Source: Allodiplogaster sudhausi (taxonomy: Eukaryota > Nematoda > Chromadorea > Rhabditida > Diplogasteridae). From it: a DNA stretch of 64,000 nucleotides. Positions 47,701 to 61,314 of the stretch are shown here, one piece after another. Position numbers and translations under genes: made by a program. The stretch covers positions 3,217,001 to 3,281,000 of the forward strand of contig CALZFC010000005.1 of NCBI GenBank assembly GCA_945643635.1, written 5' to 3'. The notes under the pieces are model-generated. The model ran no database searches, had not been told where the DNA came from, and was given only the letters and a program-made list of their open reading frames with translations. Each line of letters starts with the position of its first letter. Positions within the stretch are counted from its first letter, which is position 1.

Positions 47701-50700
47701 CATACACACAGTGTCCAAAAGTTGATAATTATGGTATCAAAAGATGCGCCGTCAAAAACTCTAAAATCGGATTCAGTTAGATCAAAAGCGGAATGGAGGG
47801 ATCTAGGAGAAAAGTTCAAACTACATGCCAAAAAATGGCCAAAAAATGGGGTCAAAACGCGCCGCGCTGCCACTGATCTACCAAAACTCGAAATGATCTC
47901 AACTCCAGGAATCATATTCATTTTTGGACGATCTATCTCCCAGTATTTTTTTCATCGCGATATCTCTACCCGAAAAAAAGATACAACCCCTCAAAGTCGC
48001 CAATGTGCCCAAATCGAAGTCTCCTCGGACCAAAGTTTGGGCGCCCGCGCCGGCGCCAATATCGAACCCAATTTTTTGAAATCCATATATTCTGGTAGCC
48101 CAGGGGATATTTTAGAAAACCCCGAAAACCGCTTCCCCGTATCTCACTCCCACCGCCCGTAATACCTCTCGGCGCTATACCGGTCAATAAATTACAGTCG
48201 ACTTTTAGATAATAATAGACTAGCGTGGCGCAGCCACGCTACGGGCCTTTGGCCCGGTCAATGGCCACCGGGGCTATCGCCCCGGAGGCCATTTCCCGAT
48301 AAATAATTTTTATCCAAGGGTGGGTTAGTTGGCTCTAAGGGTTAAAATTTGGCTCTAAAGGGTCAAAAGTCTATTCTAGCGGCGCTAGTGGACTATCTGG
48401 GCCTTTGAATTTAAGCTCATTAAAAAGCTTGGAGTCTTTACTATATGATGTCACTATTTTAACATACTCAGGAGTCATATAAAAGCGCGCAAAAGAGTTT
48501 GCGCGCGCGCGGATTCGAACCTGCGACTCATGACTTTCGACGTGCACTGAAAATGTACCAAAAAGCCACAAAATAATTCATATCTCGAATATGCCTGGAT
48601 CAAATCAGATGATCTACCTATCATTCGATGGCTAATTTTTGGCTCTACAATAAAAAAAATATGCGCCAAAAAGTGTCAGTGACAGCTAAGGCCGAAATAG
48701 TGGCCTGAACCTTCTGACCCCAAAAGTAGATCAAAAACGTCAAAATATGAATACCTTTTGTATGAGAAAGTTGTTCTACTTCTCGAGAGCTACAGAATGG
48801 TATATAATATGTGGCATAACCTTTAACTACCGAGAAGAAACGGAGGCCCAAAATGCGATCCAAAAATTTGACACTTCACGGCCCTGGCAGGGCACTTTAA
48901 TGAAAAGCCAGACAAACGCAAGTATACTCATTTTGAAGCTCTCTTGAAACTCTACATGATTCTGAAACTCTCATCCCTTTACCTTCCCTATTCATAAAGA
49001 TATGAATTTTAGAAGGTTCGCTCCTAACAAAAAAATTTGACCCTTCAATCGATAATATCTCATACACACAGTGTCCAAAAGTTGATAATTATGGTATCAA
49101 AAGATGCGCCGTCAAAAACTCTAAAATCGGATTCAGTTAGATCAAAAGCGGAATGGAGGGATCTAGGAGAAAAGTTCAAACTACATGCCAAAAAATGGCC
49201 AAAAAATGGGGTCAAAACGCGCCGCGCTGCCACTGATCTACCAAAACTCGAAATGATCTCAACTCCAGGAATCATATTCATTTTTGGACGATCTATCTCC
49301 CAGTATTTTTTTCATCGCGATATCTCTACCCGAAAAAAAGATACAACCCCTCAAAGTCGCCAATGTGCCCAAATCGAAGTCTCCTCGGACCAAAGTTTGG
49401 GCGCCCGCGCCGGCGCCAATATCGAACCCAATTTTTTGAAATCCATATATTCTGGTAGCCCAGGGGATATTTTAGAAAACCCCGAAAACCGCTTCCCCGT
49501 ATCTCACTCCCACCGCCCGTAATACCTCTCGGCGCTATACCGGTCAATAAATTACAGTCGACTTTTAGATAATAATAGACTAGCGTGGCGCAGCCACGCT
49601 ACGGGCCTTTGGCCCGGTCAATGGCCACCGGGGCTATCGCCCCGGAGGCCATTTCCCGATAAATAATTTTTATCCAAGGGTGGGTTAGTTGGCTCTAAGG
49701 GTTAAAATTCGGCTCTAAAGGGTCAAAAGTCTATTCTAGCGGCGCTAGTGGACTATCTGGGCCTTTGAATTTAAGCTCATTAAAAAGCTTGGAGTCTTTA
49801 CTATATGATGTCACTATTTTAACATACTCAGGAGTCATATAAAAGCGCGCAAAAGAGTTTGCGCGCGCGCGGATTCGAACCTGCGACTCATGACTTTCGA
49901 CGTGCACTGAAAATGTACCAAAAAGCCACAAAATAATTCATATCTCGAATATGCCTGGATCAAATCCCATGATCTACCTATCATTCGATGGCTAATTTTA
50001 GGCTCTACAATAAAAAAAATATGCGCCAAAAAGTGTCAGTGACAGCTAAGGCCGAAATAGTGGCCTGAACATTCTGACCCCAAAAGTAGATCAAAAATGA
50101 CAAAATATCAAAATGTTTTGTATGAGAAAGTTGTTCGCCATCTCGAGAGCTACAGAATGGTATATCATATGTGGCACAACCTTTAACTACCGAGAAGAAA
50201 TGGAGGCCCAAAATGCGTTCCAAAAATTTCACACTTTACGGCCCTGGCAGGGCACTTTAATGAAAAGCCAGCCAGACGTACGTATACTCATATTGAAGCT
50301 CTCGTGAAACTCTGCATGATTCTGAAACTCTCATCCCTTTACCTTCGCTATTCATAAAGATATGAATTTTGGAAGGTTCGCTCCTAACAAAAAAATTTAA
50401 CCCTTCAATCGATAATATCTCATACACCCAGTGTCCAAAAGTGGATAATTATCGTATTTAAAGATGCGCCGTCAAAAACTCTAAAATCGGATTCAGTTAG
50501 ATCAAAAGCGGAATGGAGGGATCTAGGAGAAAAGTTGAAGAAACATGCCGAAAAACGGCCAAAAAATGGGGTCAAAACGCGCCGCGCTCCCACTGATCTA
50601 CCAAAGCTCGAAATGATCTCAACTCCAGGAATCATATTCATTTTTAAACGATCTATCTCCCAGTATTTTTTTCATCGCCGTATCTCTACCCGAAAAAAAG

Positions 50701-53700
50701 TTGCAACCCCTCAAAGTCGCCAAAGAGCCCAAATCGAAGTCTCCTCGGACCTAAGTTTGGGCGCCCGCGCCGGCGCCAATATCGAACCCAATTTTTTGAA
50801 ATCCATATATTCTGGTAGCCCAGGGGATATTTTAGAAAACCCCGAAAACCGCTTCCCCGTATCTCACTCCCACCGCCCGTAATACCTCTCGGCGCTATAC
50901 CGGTCAATAAATTACAGTCGACTTTTAGATAATAATAGACTAGCGGAGCTATGGGGGGACCTGCTTTCAGTATCTTTGCCCATTATCTCCCTTGGAGTGC
51001 GCGCTATGTCCTAGCATTGAGTTTAGTTTTTGCTCATATAAAAGCGCGCAAAAGGGTTTGCCCGCGCGCGACGCCGAACCTGGGTCGTTAGAATATCTGC
51101 GTGCGATGAAAATGTGCCAAAAAGCCACAAAATAATTCATATCTCGAATATCACTGGATCAATTGCGACTATTGACATACCATTCGATAGCTAATATTAG
51201 GCTCTATTCGAATAAAAATATGCCCCAAAAAGTGTCAGTGATAGGTAAGGTCGAAAAAGTGCCATGAACATTCTGACCCCAAAAGTAGATCAAAAACGTA
51301 GTTCTATGAAAACGTTTTGTATGAGAAAGTTGTTCGCCTTCTCGAGAGCTACAGAATCATATATAACATGTTGCCATAACACGTATCCCCGAGAAAAAAC
51401 AGCCGCGGAAAAGGCCTCAGAAAAATTCGACATTTCACGGCCCCCTCAGGGTGCTTTCCCGGAAACCCAGCCAAACGGGAGCAGGCTCATTTCAAAGCTC
51501 TCCAAAAACTAAACAATATTCTGAATGTCCCGTCCCGCTCCGATCCTAAATCTCCGAGTATTGATTTTTCAAAAGTTCGCTCCTAACAAAATGGGTCCGC
51601 CAGTTTTTGCCCTGTATCTATCAATCTGGGAGGGTTACGAAGCAGATCAATAGATCAGAAGATGCGCCTTGAAAAAATACATCATATATGTTCGAGAACA
51701 GAAAATCGTACCTACAGAATTTTCGATAGTGAGAAAAAACATAGTAAAAAAGGGCCAAAAAAGAGGGTCAAATTTTGGCCACGCCCCCTGGCCACCCCTG
51801 AGGCACTATCAACAAACCAACCAGGAATCTTAATAATTGAGACATGGGCTATCGACTCATATTTTTTTCATTCCCCAAATCCTCTCCGTTAAAAAGATAC
51901 AAACGCTCAAAGTGGCCAACCCAGCGCAAGCGCGCGCCAAAAAGGTGCAACTTTGGCCGCCGGCGCCGACCCCAAAACCAAAACCCAAAAATCCCAAACC
52001 AATACCATATCGTAGCCCCAATATTCATTTACCATCCTAAAAAAACCCCACTCGAAAATCTCAACCCCACCGCCCACGACGCGGCTCCGCGCAACCCCCG
52101 TAAATAATCGACAAGCGTTTCTAAGTATACTCTCTAACTAGCGGAGCTATGGGGGGACCTGGTTTCAGTATCGCCGCCCATTATCTCCCTTGGAGTCTTT
52201 TCTATGTCCTAGCATTTTAATCTTTGCTTTGGGGATCATATAAAAGCGCGCAAAAGGGTTTGCCCGCGCGCGACTCTGAACCTGGGTCGTTAAGAAAATC
52301 TGCGTGCGATGAAAATGCACCAAACAGCCACAAAATAATTCATATCTCGAATATGCCTCTATCAAATCTCATGATCTACCTATCATTCGATAGCTAATTT
52401 TACGCTCTATTCGAATAAAAATATGCGCCAAAAAGTGTCAGTGATAGCTAAGGTCGAAAAAGTGCCCTGAACATTCTGACCCCAAAAGCAGATCAAAAAC
52501 GTCGTTGTATGAAAACGTTTTGTATGAGACATTTGTTCGCCTTCTCGAGAGCTACAGAATGATATATAACACGTTGCCATAACTCCAACATCCGAGAAAA
52601 AACAGCCACGGAAAGGGCCTCCCAAAAATTCGACATTTCACGGCCCCCTCAGGGTACTTTCCCGGAATCCCAGCCAAACGGGAGTAGGCTCATTTCAAAG
52701 CTCTCCAAACACTAAACAATATTATGAATGTCCCATCCCGCTCCAATCCCTAATCTCCGAGTATTGATTTTAGAAAGGTTTGCTCCTAACAAAATTGGTC
52801 GGCCTGTTTTTGCGTCGTATCTATCGATCTGGGAGGGCTACGGAGCAGATCAATAGATCAGAAGATGCGCCTTGAAAAACTACATCATATATGTTCGAGA
52901 ATCGAAAATCGTACCTACAGAATTTTCGATAGGGAGAAAAAACAGAGTAAAAAAGGGCCAAAAAAGGGGGTCAAAATTTGGTCACGCCCCCTGGCCACGC
53001 CTGAGGCACTATTACCAAACCAACCAGGAATCTTAATAATTAAGAGATGGGCTATCGACTCATATTTTTTTCGTTCCACAATTCCTCTCCGTTCAAAAGA
53101 TGCAAACGCTCAAAGTCGCCAACCCAGCTCAAGCGCGCGCCAAAAAGGTGCAACTTTGGCCGCCAGCGCCGACCCCAAAACCAAAACCCAAAAATACCAA
53201 ACCAATACCATATCGTAGCCCCAATATTCATTTTCCATCCTAAAAAAACCCCACTCGAAAAGCTCAACTCCCCCGCCCACCACACCGCTCCGCGCAAACC
53301 CGGTAAATTATGGACAAGCGTTGTTAAGTATACACTCTAACTAGCGGAGCTATGGGGGGACCTGGTATCACATTTTCCGCCCATAATCTCCCTTGGAGTC
53401 TTGGCTATGTCCTAGCATAGGTTTAGTTTGATTAGGGTTCACACAAAAGCGCGCAAAAGGGTTTGCACGCGCGCGACTCCGAACCTGGGTCGTTAAGAAA
53501 ATCTGCGTGCGATGAAAATGCACCAAAAAGCCACAAAATTAGTCATATCTCGAATATGCCTGAACGAATACAGAAGATCAACCTATCATTCGATAGCTAA
53601 TTTTAGGCTCTATTCGAATAAAAATATGCCCCAAAAAGTGTCAGTGATAGCTAAGGTCGAAAAAGTGGCCTAAACATTCTCGGACCAAAAGTAGATCAAA

Positions 53701-56471
53701 AACGTCGTTTTATGAAAACGTTTTGTATGAGACATTTGTTCGCCTTCTCGAGAGCTACAGAATGATATATAACATGTAGGCATAATACCAATCCCCGAGA
53801 AAAGACAGCCGCGGAAATGGCCTCCCAAAAATTTGACATTTCAAGGCCCCCTCAGGACACCTTTTCCGAAACCCAGCCAAACGTAGTAGGCTCATTTCAA
53901 AGCTCTCCAAAAACTAAACAATATTCTGAATGTCCCATCCCGCTCCGGCCCCAAATCTCCGAGTATTGATTTTTCAAAGGTTCAGTCCTAACAAAATGGG
54001 TAAGCCTGTTTATGCCCTCGATCGATATGACCCAATGTATTTAGCCCAACAATCTATATATCAGTGCATGCGCCTTGAAAAACTACATCAAATATGTCGA
54101 AAGCAGAAAATGCGCCTTTTGAAAATTTGAGTTAGTGAGCAAATACAGAGCAAAAAAGGGCCAAAAAACGGGGTAAAATTTTGGCCACGCCCACAGGAAA
54201 GACCCTCAGGCGGAATTCGCCCATTTTGTGTCCTATTAATCTTGAAGACATGCTCTATCAACTACTATTTTTTCCAGCTTCCCATCTTCTCCCAAACAAA
54301 AGATGCAAACGCTCAAAGTGGCCAACCCAGCGCAAGCGCGCGCCGAAAAGTTGAAACTTTGGCCGCTTGCGTCACCTCCAAACCCAAAACCCAAAAATAC
54401 CAAACCCATACCAAAACGTAGCCCCAATATTCATTTACCATCCTAAAAAAACCGCACTCAAAAATCTCAACCCCACCGCCCACCACGCCGCTCCGCGCAA
54501 ACCCGGTCAATAATGAACAAGCGTTTCTAAGTACATTCTCTAACTAGCGTGGCGCAGCCACGCTACGGGCCTTTGGCCCGGTCAATGGCCACCGGGGCTA
54601 TCGCCCCGGAGGCCATTTCCCGATAAATAATTTTTATCCAAGGGTGGGTTAGTTGGCTCTAAGGGTTAAAATTTGGCTCTAAAGGGTCAAAAGTCTATTC
54701 TAGCGGCGCTAGTGGACTATCTGGGCCTTTGAATTTAAGCTCATTAAAAAGCTTGGAGTCTTTACTATATGATGTCACTATTTTAACATACTCAGGAGTC
54801 ATATAAAAGCGCGCAAAAGAGTTTGCGCGCGCGCGGATTCGAACCTGCGACTCATGACTTTCGACGTGCACTGAAAATGTACCAAAAAGCCACAAAATAA
54901 TTCATATCTCGAATATGCCTGGATCAAATCCCATGATCTACCTATCATTCGATGGCTAATTTTAGGCTCTACAATAAAAAAAATATGCGCCAAAAAGTGT
55001 CAGTGACAGCTAAGGCCGAAATAGTGGCCTGAACATTCTGACCCCAAAAGTAGATCAAAAATGACAAAATATCAAAATGTTTTGTATGAGAAAGTTGTTC
55101 GCCATCTCGAGAGCTACAGAATGGTATATCATATGTGGCACAACCTTTAACTACCGAGAAGAAATGGAGGCCCAAAATGCGTTCCAAAAATTTCACACTT
55201 TACGGCCCTGGCAGGGCACTTTAATGAAAAGCCAGCCAGACGTACGTATACTCATATTGAAGCTCTCGTGAAACTCTGCATGATTCTGAAACTCTCATCC
55301 CTTTACCTTCGCTATTCATAAAGATATGAATTTTGGAAGGTTCGCTCCTAACAAAAAAATTTAACCCTTCAATCGATAATATCTCATACACCCAGTGTCC
55401 AAAAGTGGATAATTATCGTATTTAAAGATGCGCCGTCAAAAACTCTAAAATCGGATTCAGTTAGATCAAAAGCGGAATGGAGGGATCTAGGAGAAAAGTT
55501 GAAGAAACATGCCGAAAAACGGCCAAAAAATGGGGTCAAAACGCGCCGCGCTCCCACTGATCTACCAAAGCTCGAAATGATCTCAACTCCAGGAATCATA
55601 TTCATTTTTAAACGATCTATCTCCCAGTATTTTTTTCATCGCCGTATCTCTACCCGAAAAAAAGTTGCAACCCCTCAAAGTCGCCAAAGAGCCCAAATCG
55701 AAGTCTCCTCGGACCTAAGTTTGGGCGCCCGCGCCGGCGCCAATATCGAACCCAATTTTTTGAGACCCATATATTCTGGTAGCCCAGGGGATAATCTACA
55801 AAATGCAAAAAACCGCTTCCCGATATCTCCACCCCACCGCCCACAGCACCTCTCCGCGCTATCGGGTAGGATAAATAACAGTCGACTTTTAGATAACTCT
55901 AGATTTGCTTTATCTTTAGTAATGCTAATTTAGCAACATTTTTTTTTCTCGATAAATCTTTGCGTTGTCCCACTCTCCTCTTCCACAAGCCGATCACTTT
56001 CTGGTTGTCAGAAGTGGGCTAAGTGAACTAGGCTAAAAATGACAAATGTGATAAATCGCCCACGTGTTCTTCCAAGTATTGAACGCGTCCTGGCATGAAT
56101 TGACGGCGTCTTCCATCTCCTGCTGCGTGCACTTCGGAACGCGGCCAATCACTTCATTCGTTGCCTAGGGCGCAGTTCATTTTCCTCTTCTATATACAGA
56201 TTAACAAGATAAATGAAACTTCTTAAAAAGAAGAGTGGCAGACCGGATTGGTGAGATCAATCCACTGGCTGGTCTTGGACTCCACCGGCCGGCCATCAAT
56301 CCACATCTTCACCGTCTCTGCCTTCGAAGAAAGACAGCGGACGGTGCAGCCGCGTTGCTGAAGAAAAGGTACATATTAGGTGCGGGAATATAAAAGTAAA
56401 TTAAGAACAGAAATAAATAAAAGCCGCAATAACAACACAAGACTGACCGAAAGAGAGAGTCGAGACAGCAT
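38074..56471 (-). CDS. ALDH6A1: Methylmalonate-semialdehyde dehydrogenase, mitochondrial, 519 aa, 14 exons
   Basis: A CoA-dependent mitochondrial aldehyde dehydrogenase that converts malonate and methylmalonate semialdehydes to acetyl-CoA and propionyl-CoA in valine and pyrimidine breakdown. Minus-strand exons 5' to 3': 56448-56471, 56244-56357, 56064-56164, 40471-40612, 40215-40270, 39955-40147, 39760-39876, 39383-39499, 39204-39333, 39059-39144, 38827-38943, 38490-38620, 38245-38368, 38074-38181; the joined frame is open throughout. Recognisable blocks: [44 protein letters not shown], the active-site [11 protein letters not shown] (Cys301), [13 protein letters not shown] and [15 protein letters not shown]. 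Length is close to the human enzyme (535 aa), and the first residues can serve as a mitochondrial presequence. Exon 1 is only 24 nt. Intron 3 is 15.45 kb and holds the repeat array. Intron 10 uses a GC donor (GCCAGT). Confidence 0.95.
38668..38715. repeat. (GA)n tract in ALDH6A1 intron 11
   Basis: Nearly perfect (GA)n; CT on the transcribed sense strand. Confidence 0.9.
40340..40458. repeat. GA tract in ALDH6A1 intron 4
   Basis: (GA)n and GAGAGAGG units close to the exon 4 donor; CT-rich on the sense strand of the gene. Confidence 0.9.
40655..40735 (-). repeat. Terminal hairpin cluster of unit 1 (recurs in units 1-8 and 12)
   Basis: Three successive inverted repeats lie in about 80 bp: AGCGTGAC-TTT-GTCACGCT; CGGGCC-TTT-GGCCCG; and a nested stem ATGGCC...GGGGC-TATC-GCCCC...GGCCAT. 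The same cluster opens units 2-4, 6-8 and 12, and is cut short in unit 5 after the second stem. In units 6-8 and 12 the first stem is AGCGTGGC-GCA-GCCACGCT. Units 9-11 lack the cluster and start CTAGCGGAGCTATGGGGGG. Confidence 0.9.
40914..40965 (-). promoter_or_regulatory. tRNA T-arm-like B-box followed by a hairpin and T run (unit 1; recurs in most units)
   Basis: On the minus strand the sequence GGTTCGAATCC equals the Pol III B-box consensus and is preceded by GTCGCA, as in a tRNA variable loop and T-stem. Next comes a perfect stem GCGCGCAAA-CTCT-TTTGCGCGC and then TTTT, an arrangement suited to a Pol III end. No A-box or complete tRNA cloverleaf is visible upstream, and the T-stem pairs only partly. 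Copies with the intact B-box lie in units 1, 2, 4, 6-8 and 12. Confidence 0.55.
50940..54543 (-). repeat. Divergent subtype B units (9-11) embedded in the array
   Basis: Three units of 1198-1203 bp share about half of their features with subtype A (the GCGCGCAAAA hairpin, GCCACAAAAT, CTCGAGAGCTACAGAAT) but differ over the remainder. They start CTAGCGGAGC and finish ...CTCTAA, not ...CTAGA. They are flanked by near-identical subtype A units 8 and 12, so they look inserted into, or bypassed by, a later amplification of subtype A. Confidence 0.75.
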
Positions 56472-56983
56472 CTTCCCACGCAGCCACCTCTCGTGTGAAT
56501 CACCCTGTAAATGATCGCGCTCTCATTACAATAAGCGTACAACGTATAGCTACACGAGTAAATCGGGAATATGCATTCTTCACATCTATTAAACATAAAC
56601 AGTTGCAAAGTAGTCATTCTTTCTAATTACGTGCCACCGCGTAGATTTAAAAGTATATCGGAACACTTGCGGATCCAAATAACAAGTGACCACTGATCGT
56701 GACGTCTTAAAATTTTAAATCCATGCAAAAGGATGCAAATAGGGAAAAATCATGCTTGCTATATATCTTCTATTAAAGCAACTGAAAGTGTGCAAAGAAG
56801 CAAAGGTAATGAGATCGCTTGGCAAGAAGAGAAAAGGAGAAAAGGAGCGGCAAATCAGTCAGGAGATCAATGGTCTACTCTCAGAAACTGATGGAGGAAA
56901 CACGTGGAGCAGTAGAGAGACAAGTGACATCGAAAGAATGGCAAGGAGAGAAAACGAAAGAGAGAGAGAGAGAGAGAGAAAGT

Positions 56984-57070
<87 letters not shown>

Positions 57071-58021
57071 GAGACGTCGAAACGATAGTATGAAACCCGT
57101 CGTCTAGCAAGGAACGAAGGGAAGGACATGAACAGACAACTGCAACCCCTGCAAAGCATAAAAAGAGAAACAGACACGGAAAAAGTAGAGAATGAGCGGA
57201 GAGGGCAGAGAATTAAATAAAGTGAACTCTAGAACCACAAGTACTAGGAGGCAGAGCGAGAGAAATAGAAAGAGAAAGAGAAAGAGTAAGAGGAGAGAAG
57301 CACGTGTGGGACAGAAGATAACAGAAGAGCAGAGACAGCGAGGAGTCAAGAGAGCATGATAACCTGCAGAGAGACGCACTTTCAAGGGGTTCTTACACAA
57401 CTTGCAGCTCAGATCACTCTCCATACCTCAAGGAACAACCACACTCTTGCTGCAGTTTCAGAATCGAAAGAGCGTGACTCTTCGCAGAAGAATATAAATC
57501 AGACAATGAACCTGAATTCAAGGATCCAAAACTCCATCTTGAATTCGCGTTTACTTGTCATGCTAAATGTCATATTCACCGAATTAATGATGTTTGCAGA
57601 ACTATAACCTCTAATTGCCCCTTGACATCTGGGAAAGGCTCCCTAATTCTTCGCATCTTTTCAGCCTGGAGCCATCCATCACATTCACAGTTTCTCATGC
57701 CAATTTCCTCTTCTGTGCCCACCGATGCCCCGTTTTAATGCCCCTTTCCACTGTCCTCCATTCTCTTCGCACCTATCTTTGCCTTGCATTTTGGCTCTGA
57801 AGTCAGAAGGAAATAGAGAGAAGGATAGAGAGAGGGAAAGAGAGAAATAGAACGAGAGAGAGAGAGAAGTTCGCTGTCAATAAGAAAATAAGAAATAGTG
57901 TTTGCACTATAAGAAATAGTCGACTCGATAATATAGAGTGCACACCCGAGGGAGAGTAAGAGCGGAGAGAGAGCTTAAGATATTGAGGGAGATTGGTATC
58001 GAAAGATAGAGAGAGATGCAG

Positions 58022-58068
<47 letters not shown>

Positions 58069-58303
58069 AGAGAGAGGGCATCTATGTGGCAGCACAGAAA
58101 AGAGGGACGGATGGAAATGAAGAAGGAAGATGAGGGAGCTGTTGAAGACGTGGCCGGATGCAATCGCCCTTCTCGTTTCCCATCTCAAGCCTGGAGATGG
58201 AAACGGACGGCGACGCTCCCTTGAGATGGCCAAGACCAATGCTTCTCTCTCAGGGAGAGTGGGAAGAGATAAAGAAAATATATGTCAGAGGGATACAGAT
58301 AGG

Positions 58304-58338
<35 letters not shown>

Positions 58339-58339
58339 T

Positions 58340-58379
<40 letters not shown>

Positions 58380-59388
58380 GAGAGAGAGAGAGAGAAATTA
58401 AGCAAAGAATGAAATAGGCCATGAAGGATAGAAAGACGTTACAGAAACAGGAGCATAGAAAGACAACCAGAGAAGATTACAGAGAAAAGATGTACGCAAA
58501 ACAGACAAAGATGAGAAAAGAAGGGCAGAGATAGTCCATCTTCTGCCCTTCTCTCTTTCTCTATTCAGCTTTTCGCCTTTCTCTATCTTTCTCTAAACTC
58601 TCTCTTTCCACTCTCTCTCTCTCTCTCTTTCTCCCTCTTTGTATGTTTCTCTGGCCCTACGAATGTGTCCATAGTTCAGTGCCAGCCCCCCCCCATCCCA
58701 TTTTGTTTCCTCTTTCTCTGCAGCAGCCACTGCGCAAGGCGGGCCTAATAGAAGCCAGGCGAACGCTTGAGCTTTTTGACAATTTTCAGGCGTTTGACTC
58801 CCATTTCTATATTCCATTAAAAAATAATGAACTAATTGCGTTAAAAAAAAACCTCATTTCCAGATATTCAGACTCGTCTTGACGCCCGCACCGAAATGAC
58901 AACAAATAGCTCATCGTGCTTCATGATATTACATGGTAGAGTCCTTTCCTATATTCTTTTAAGCAGGCAGTTTATCATTGACATCTTTCATCTAATAAAT
59001 GAACTATTCCGAGAATCCAGAGCAGGAGAAGAAAGGCTTTCTCCCAAGTAGCGGCAGGGTCAAAAGTGTACACTTTGTTACCTCTTTTGGTCTCTCTCAG
59101 GCATTGCTGGCCTCATGTCCAAATTTATTGACGCTAGAAGGAATACAAGAATAGAGGCGACTGGGCACAGAAGAGTGGCTGCGGGGGAGAGTGAATGGCC
59201 TCTTCGCCCAGTCTCCGCCAGCCTCGCCCACCCGATACTACTCACAAATTTACTTCTTCTTCTGACTAGGCTTCTGCACCCTTCCTTGTTGCGCGAAAGA
59301 GACACAGAGAGAAATATAATTCAAGCGATAGAAACACCTTGAGAGAAAGAGGCAGAGAAAGAGAGCAAGAGAGAGAGAGAAAGAGAGC

Positions 59389-59424
<36 letters not shown>

Positions 59425-59926
59425 TATGATAGAAGAGCGAGAGATGAATAAACAGGTGGAGAGGGGCAGATAAGGCCCACTCAAATAGACACATATCACT
59501 TTTTTGCTATCAGCCAGCTTGTAGTGATTCACCACATAATGTTACGCGTTCCCTATATGAGTAATAGATATTTTTTATACTTCTATATCGCCTGAGAGAG
59601 GGCCAATGACTAGGAAGGATCAATATTTAAGCGTTCGCCAGTCCGTTAGGAGCGGGATGATACTTTTAAGTATTTCATTTGGTACATTTGAGACGAACGT
59701 CTTAGAAAGAGTCCTTCGCTAGATTCTTTTCTTCCCAGCGCATATCCTCAATCGAGAGTATGGAAATGCCATCTATGTCTCGTTCCCACTTAAGCAAGGT
59801 TTCAAGCCTTAGACATTAGAAGCTAATCTATGGAAGGAGTAGAACTAAACAAGTTCCCATTACCCCTAGATCCTTGATGGTTAAATGTACAGGATGATTA
59901 AATGTACAGATAACCCAGTGATCGCA
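56472..59926. other. Intergenic region between ALDH6A1 and CAPSL copy 2
   Basis: This is a divergent intergenic region: the promoters of minus-strand ALDH6A1 and plus-strand CAPSL copy 2 must both lie here. It holds long GA tracts at about 56957-57067, 58027-58074, 58301-58396 and 59343-59424, plus a CT tract at about 58597-58636. No exon with a family match is visible. The direct repeat TTAAATGTACAGGATGATT / TTAAATGTACAGATAACC lies just before the CAPSL start. Confidence 0.5.
56957..57067. repeat. (GA)n microsatellite
   Basis: About 110 bp of near-perfect (GA)n with occasional T interruptions, about 490 bp upstream of the ALDH6A1 start. Confidence 0.9.

Positions 59927-61314
<1,388 letters not shown>

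Larger units (their letters stand above)
40654..55911 (-). mobile_element. Head-to-tail array of 12 Helitron-like units inside ALDH6A1 intron 3
   Basis: Unit starts on the plus strand, each at CTAGCG: 40654, 42089, 43436, 44148, 45507, 46860, 48220, 49580, 50940, 52138, 53341, 54544. Most units are 1347-1368 bp; unit 3 is truncated (712 bp), unit 1 has a 70-bp internal duplication, and units 9-11 are a divergent 1.2-kb subtype. On the minus strand each full unit begins TCTAGAG (or TCTATTATT) and ends in a GC hairpin plus CTAG. The array as a whole is bordered by A on the 5' side and T on the 3' side, which is the A|TC...CTAG|T arrangement of Helitrons. Units join end to start with no spacer. 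No helicase/Rep is encoded. The hairpin abuts CTAG with no gap, which is atypical, so a satellite family that merely resembles Helitron ends remains possible. Confidence 0.7.

Noticed and set aside
40654..55911. A CRISPR-like or prokaryotic repeat array
   Set aside because: Units are over 1 kb, contiguous without unique spacers, and lie in a eukaryotic intron.
41469..55933. Repeated ORFs of 60-170 codons throughout the intronic array as a gene family
   Set aside because: They recur because the units recur; many units break the frames and no domain is visible. Only the longest is kept as a low-interest finding.
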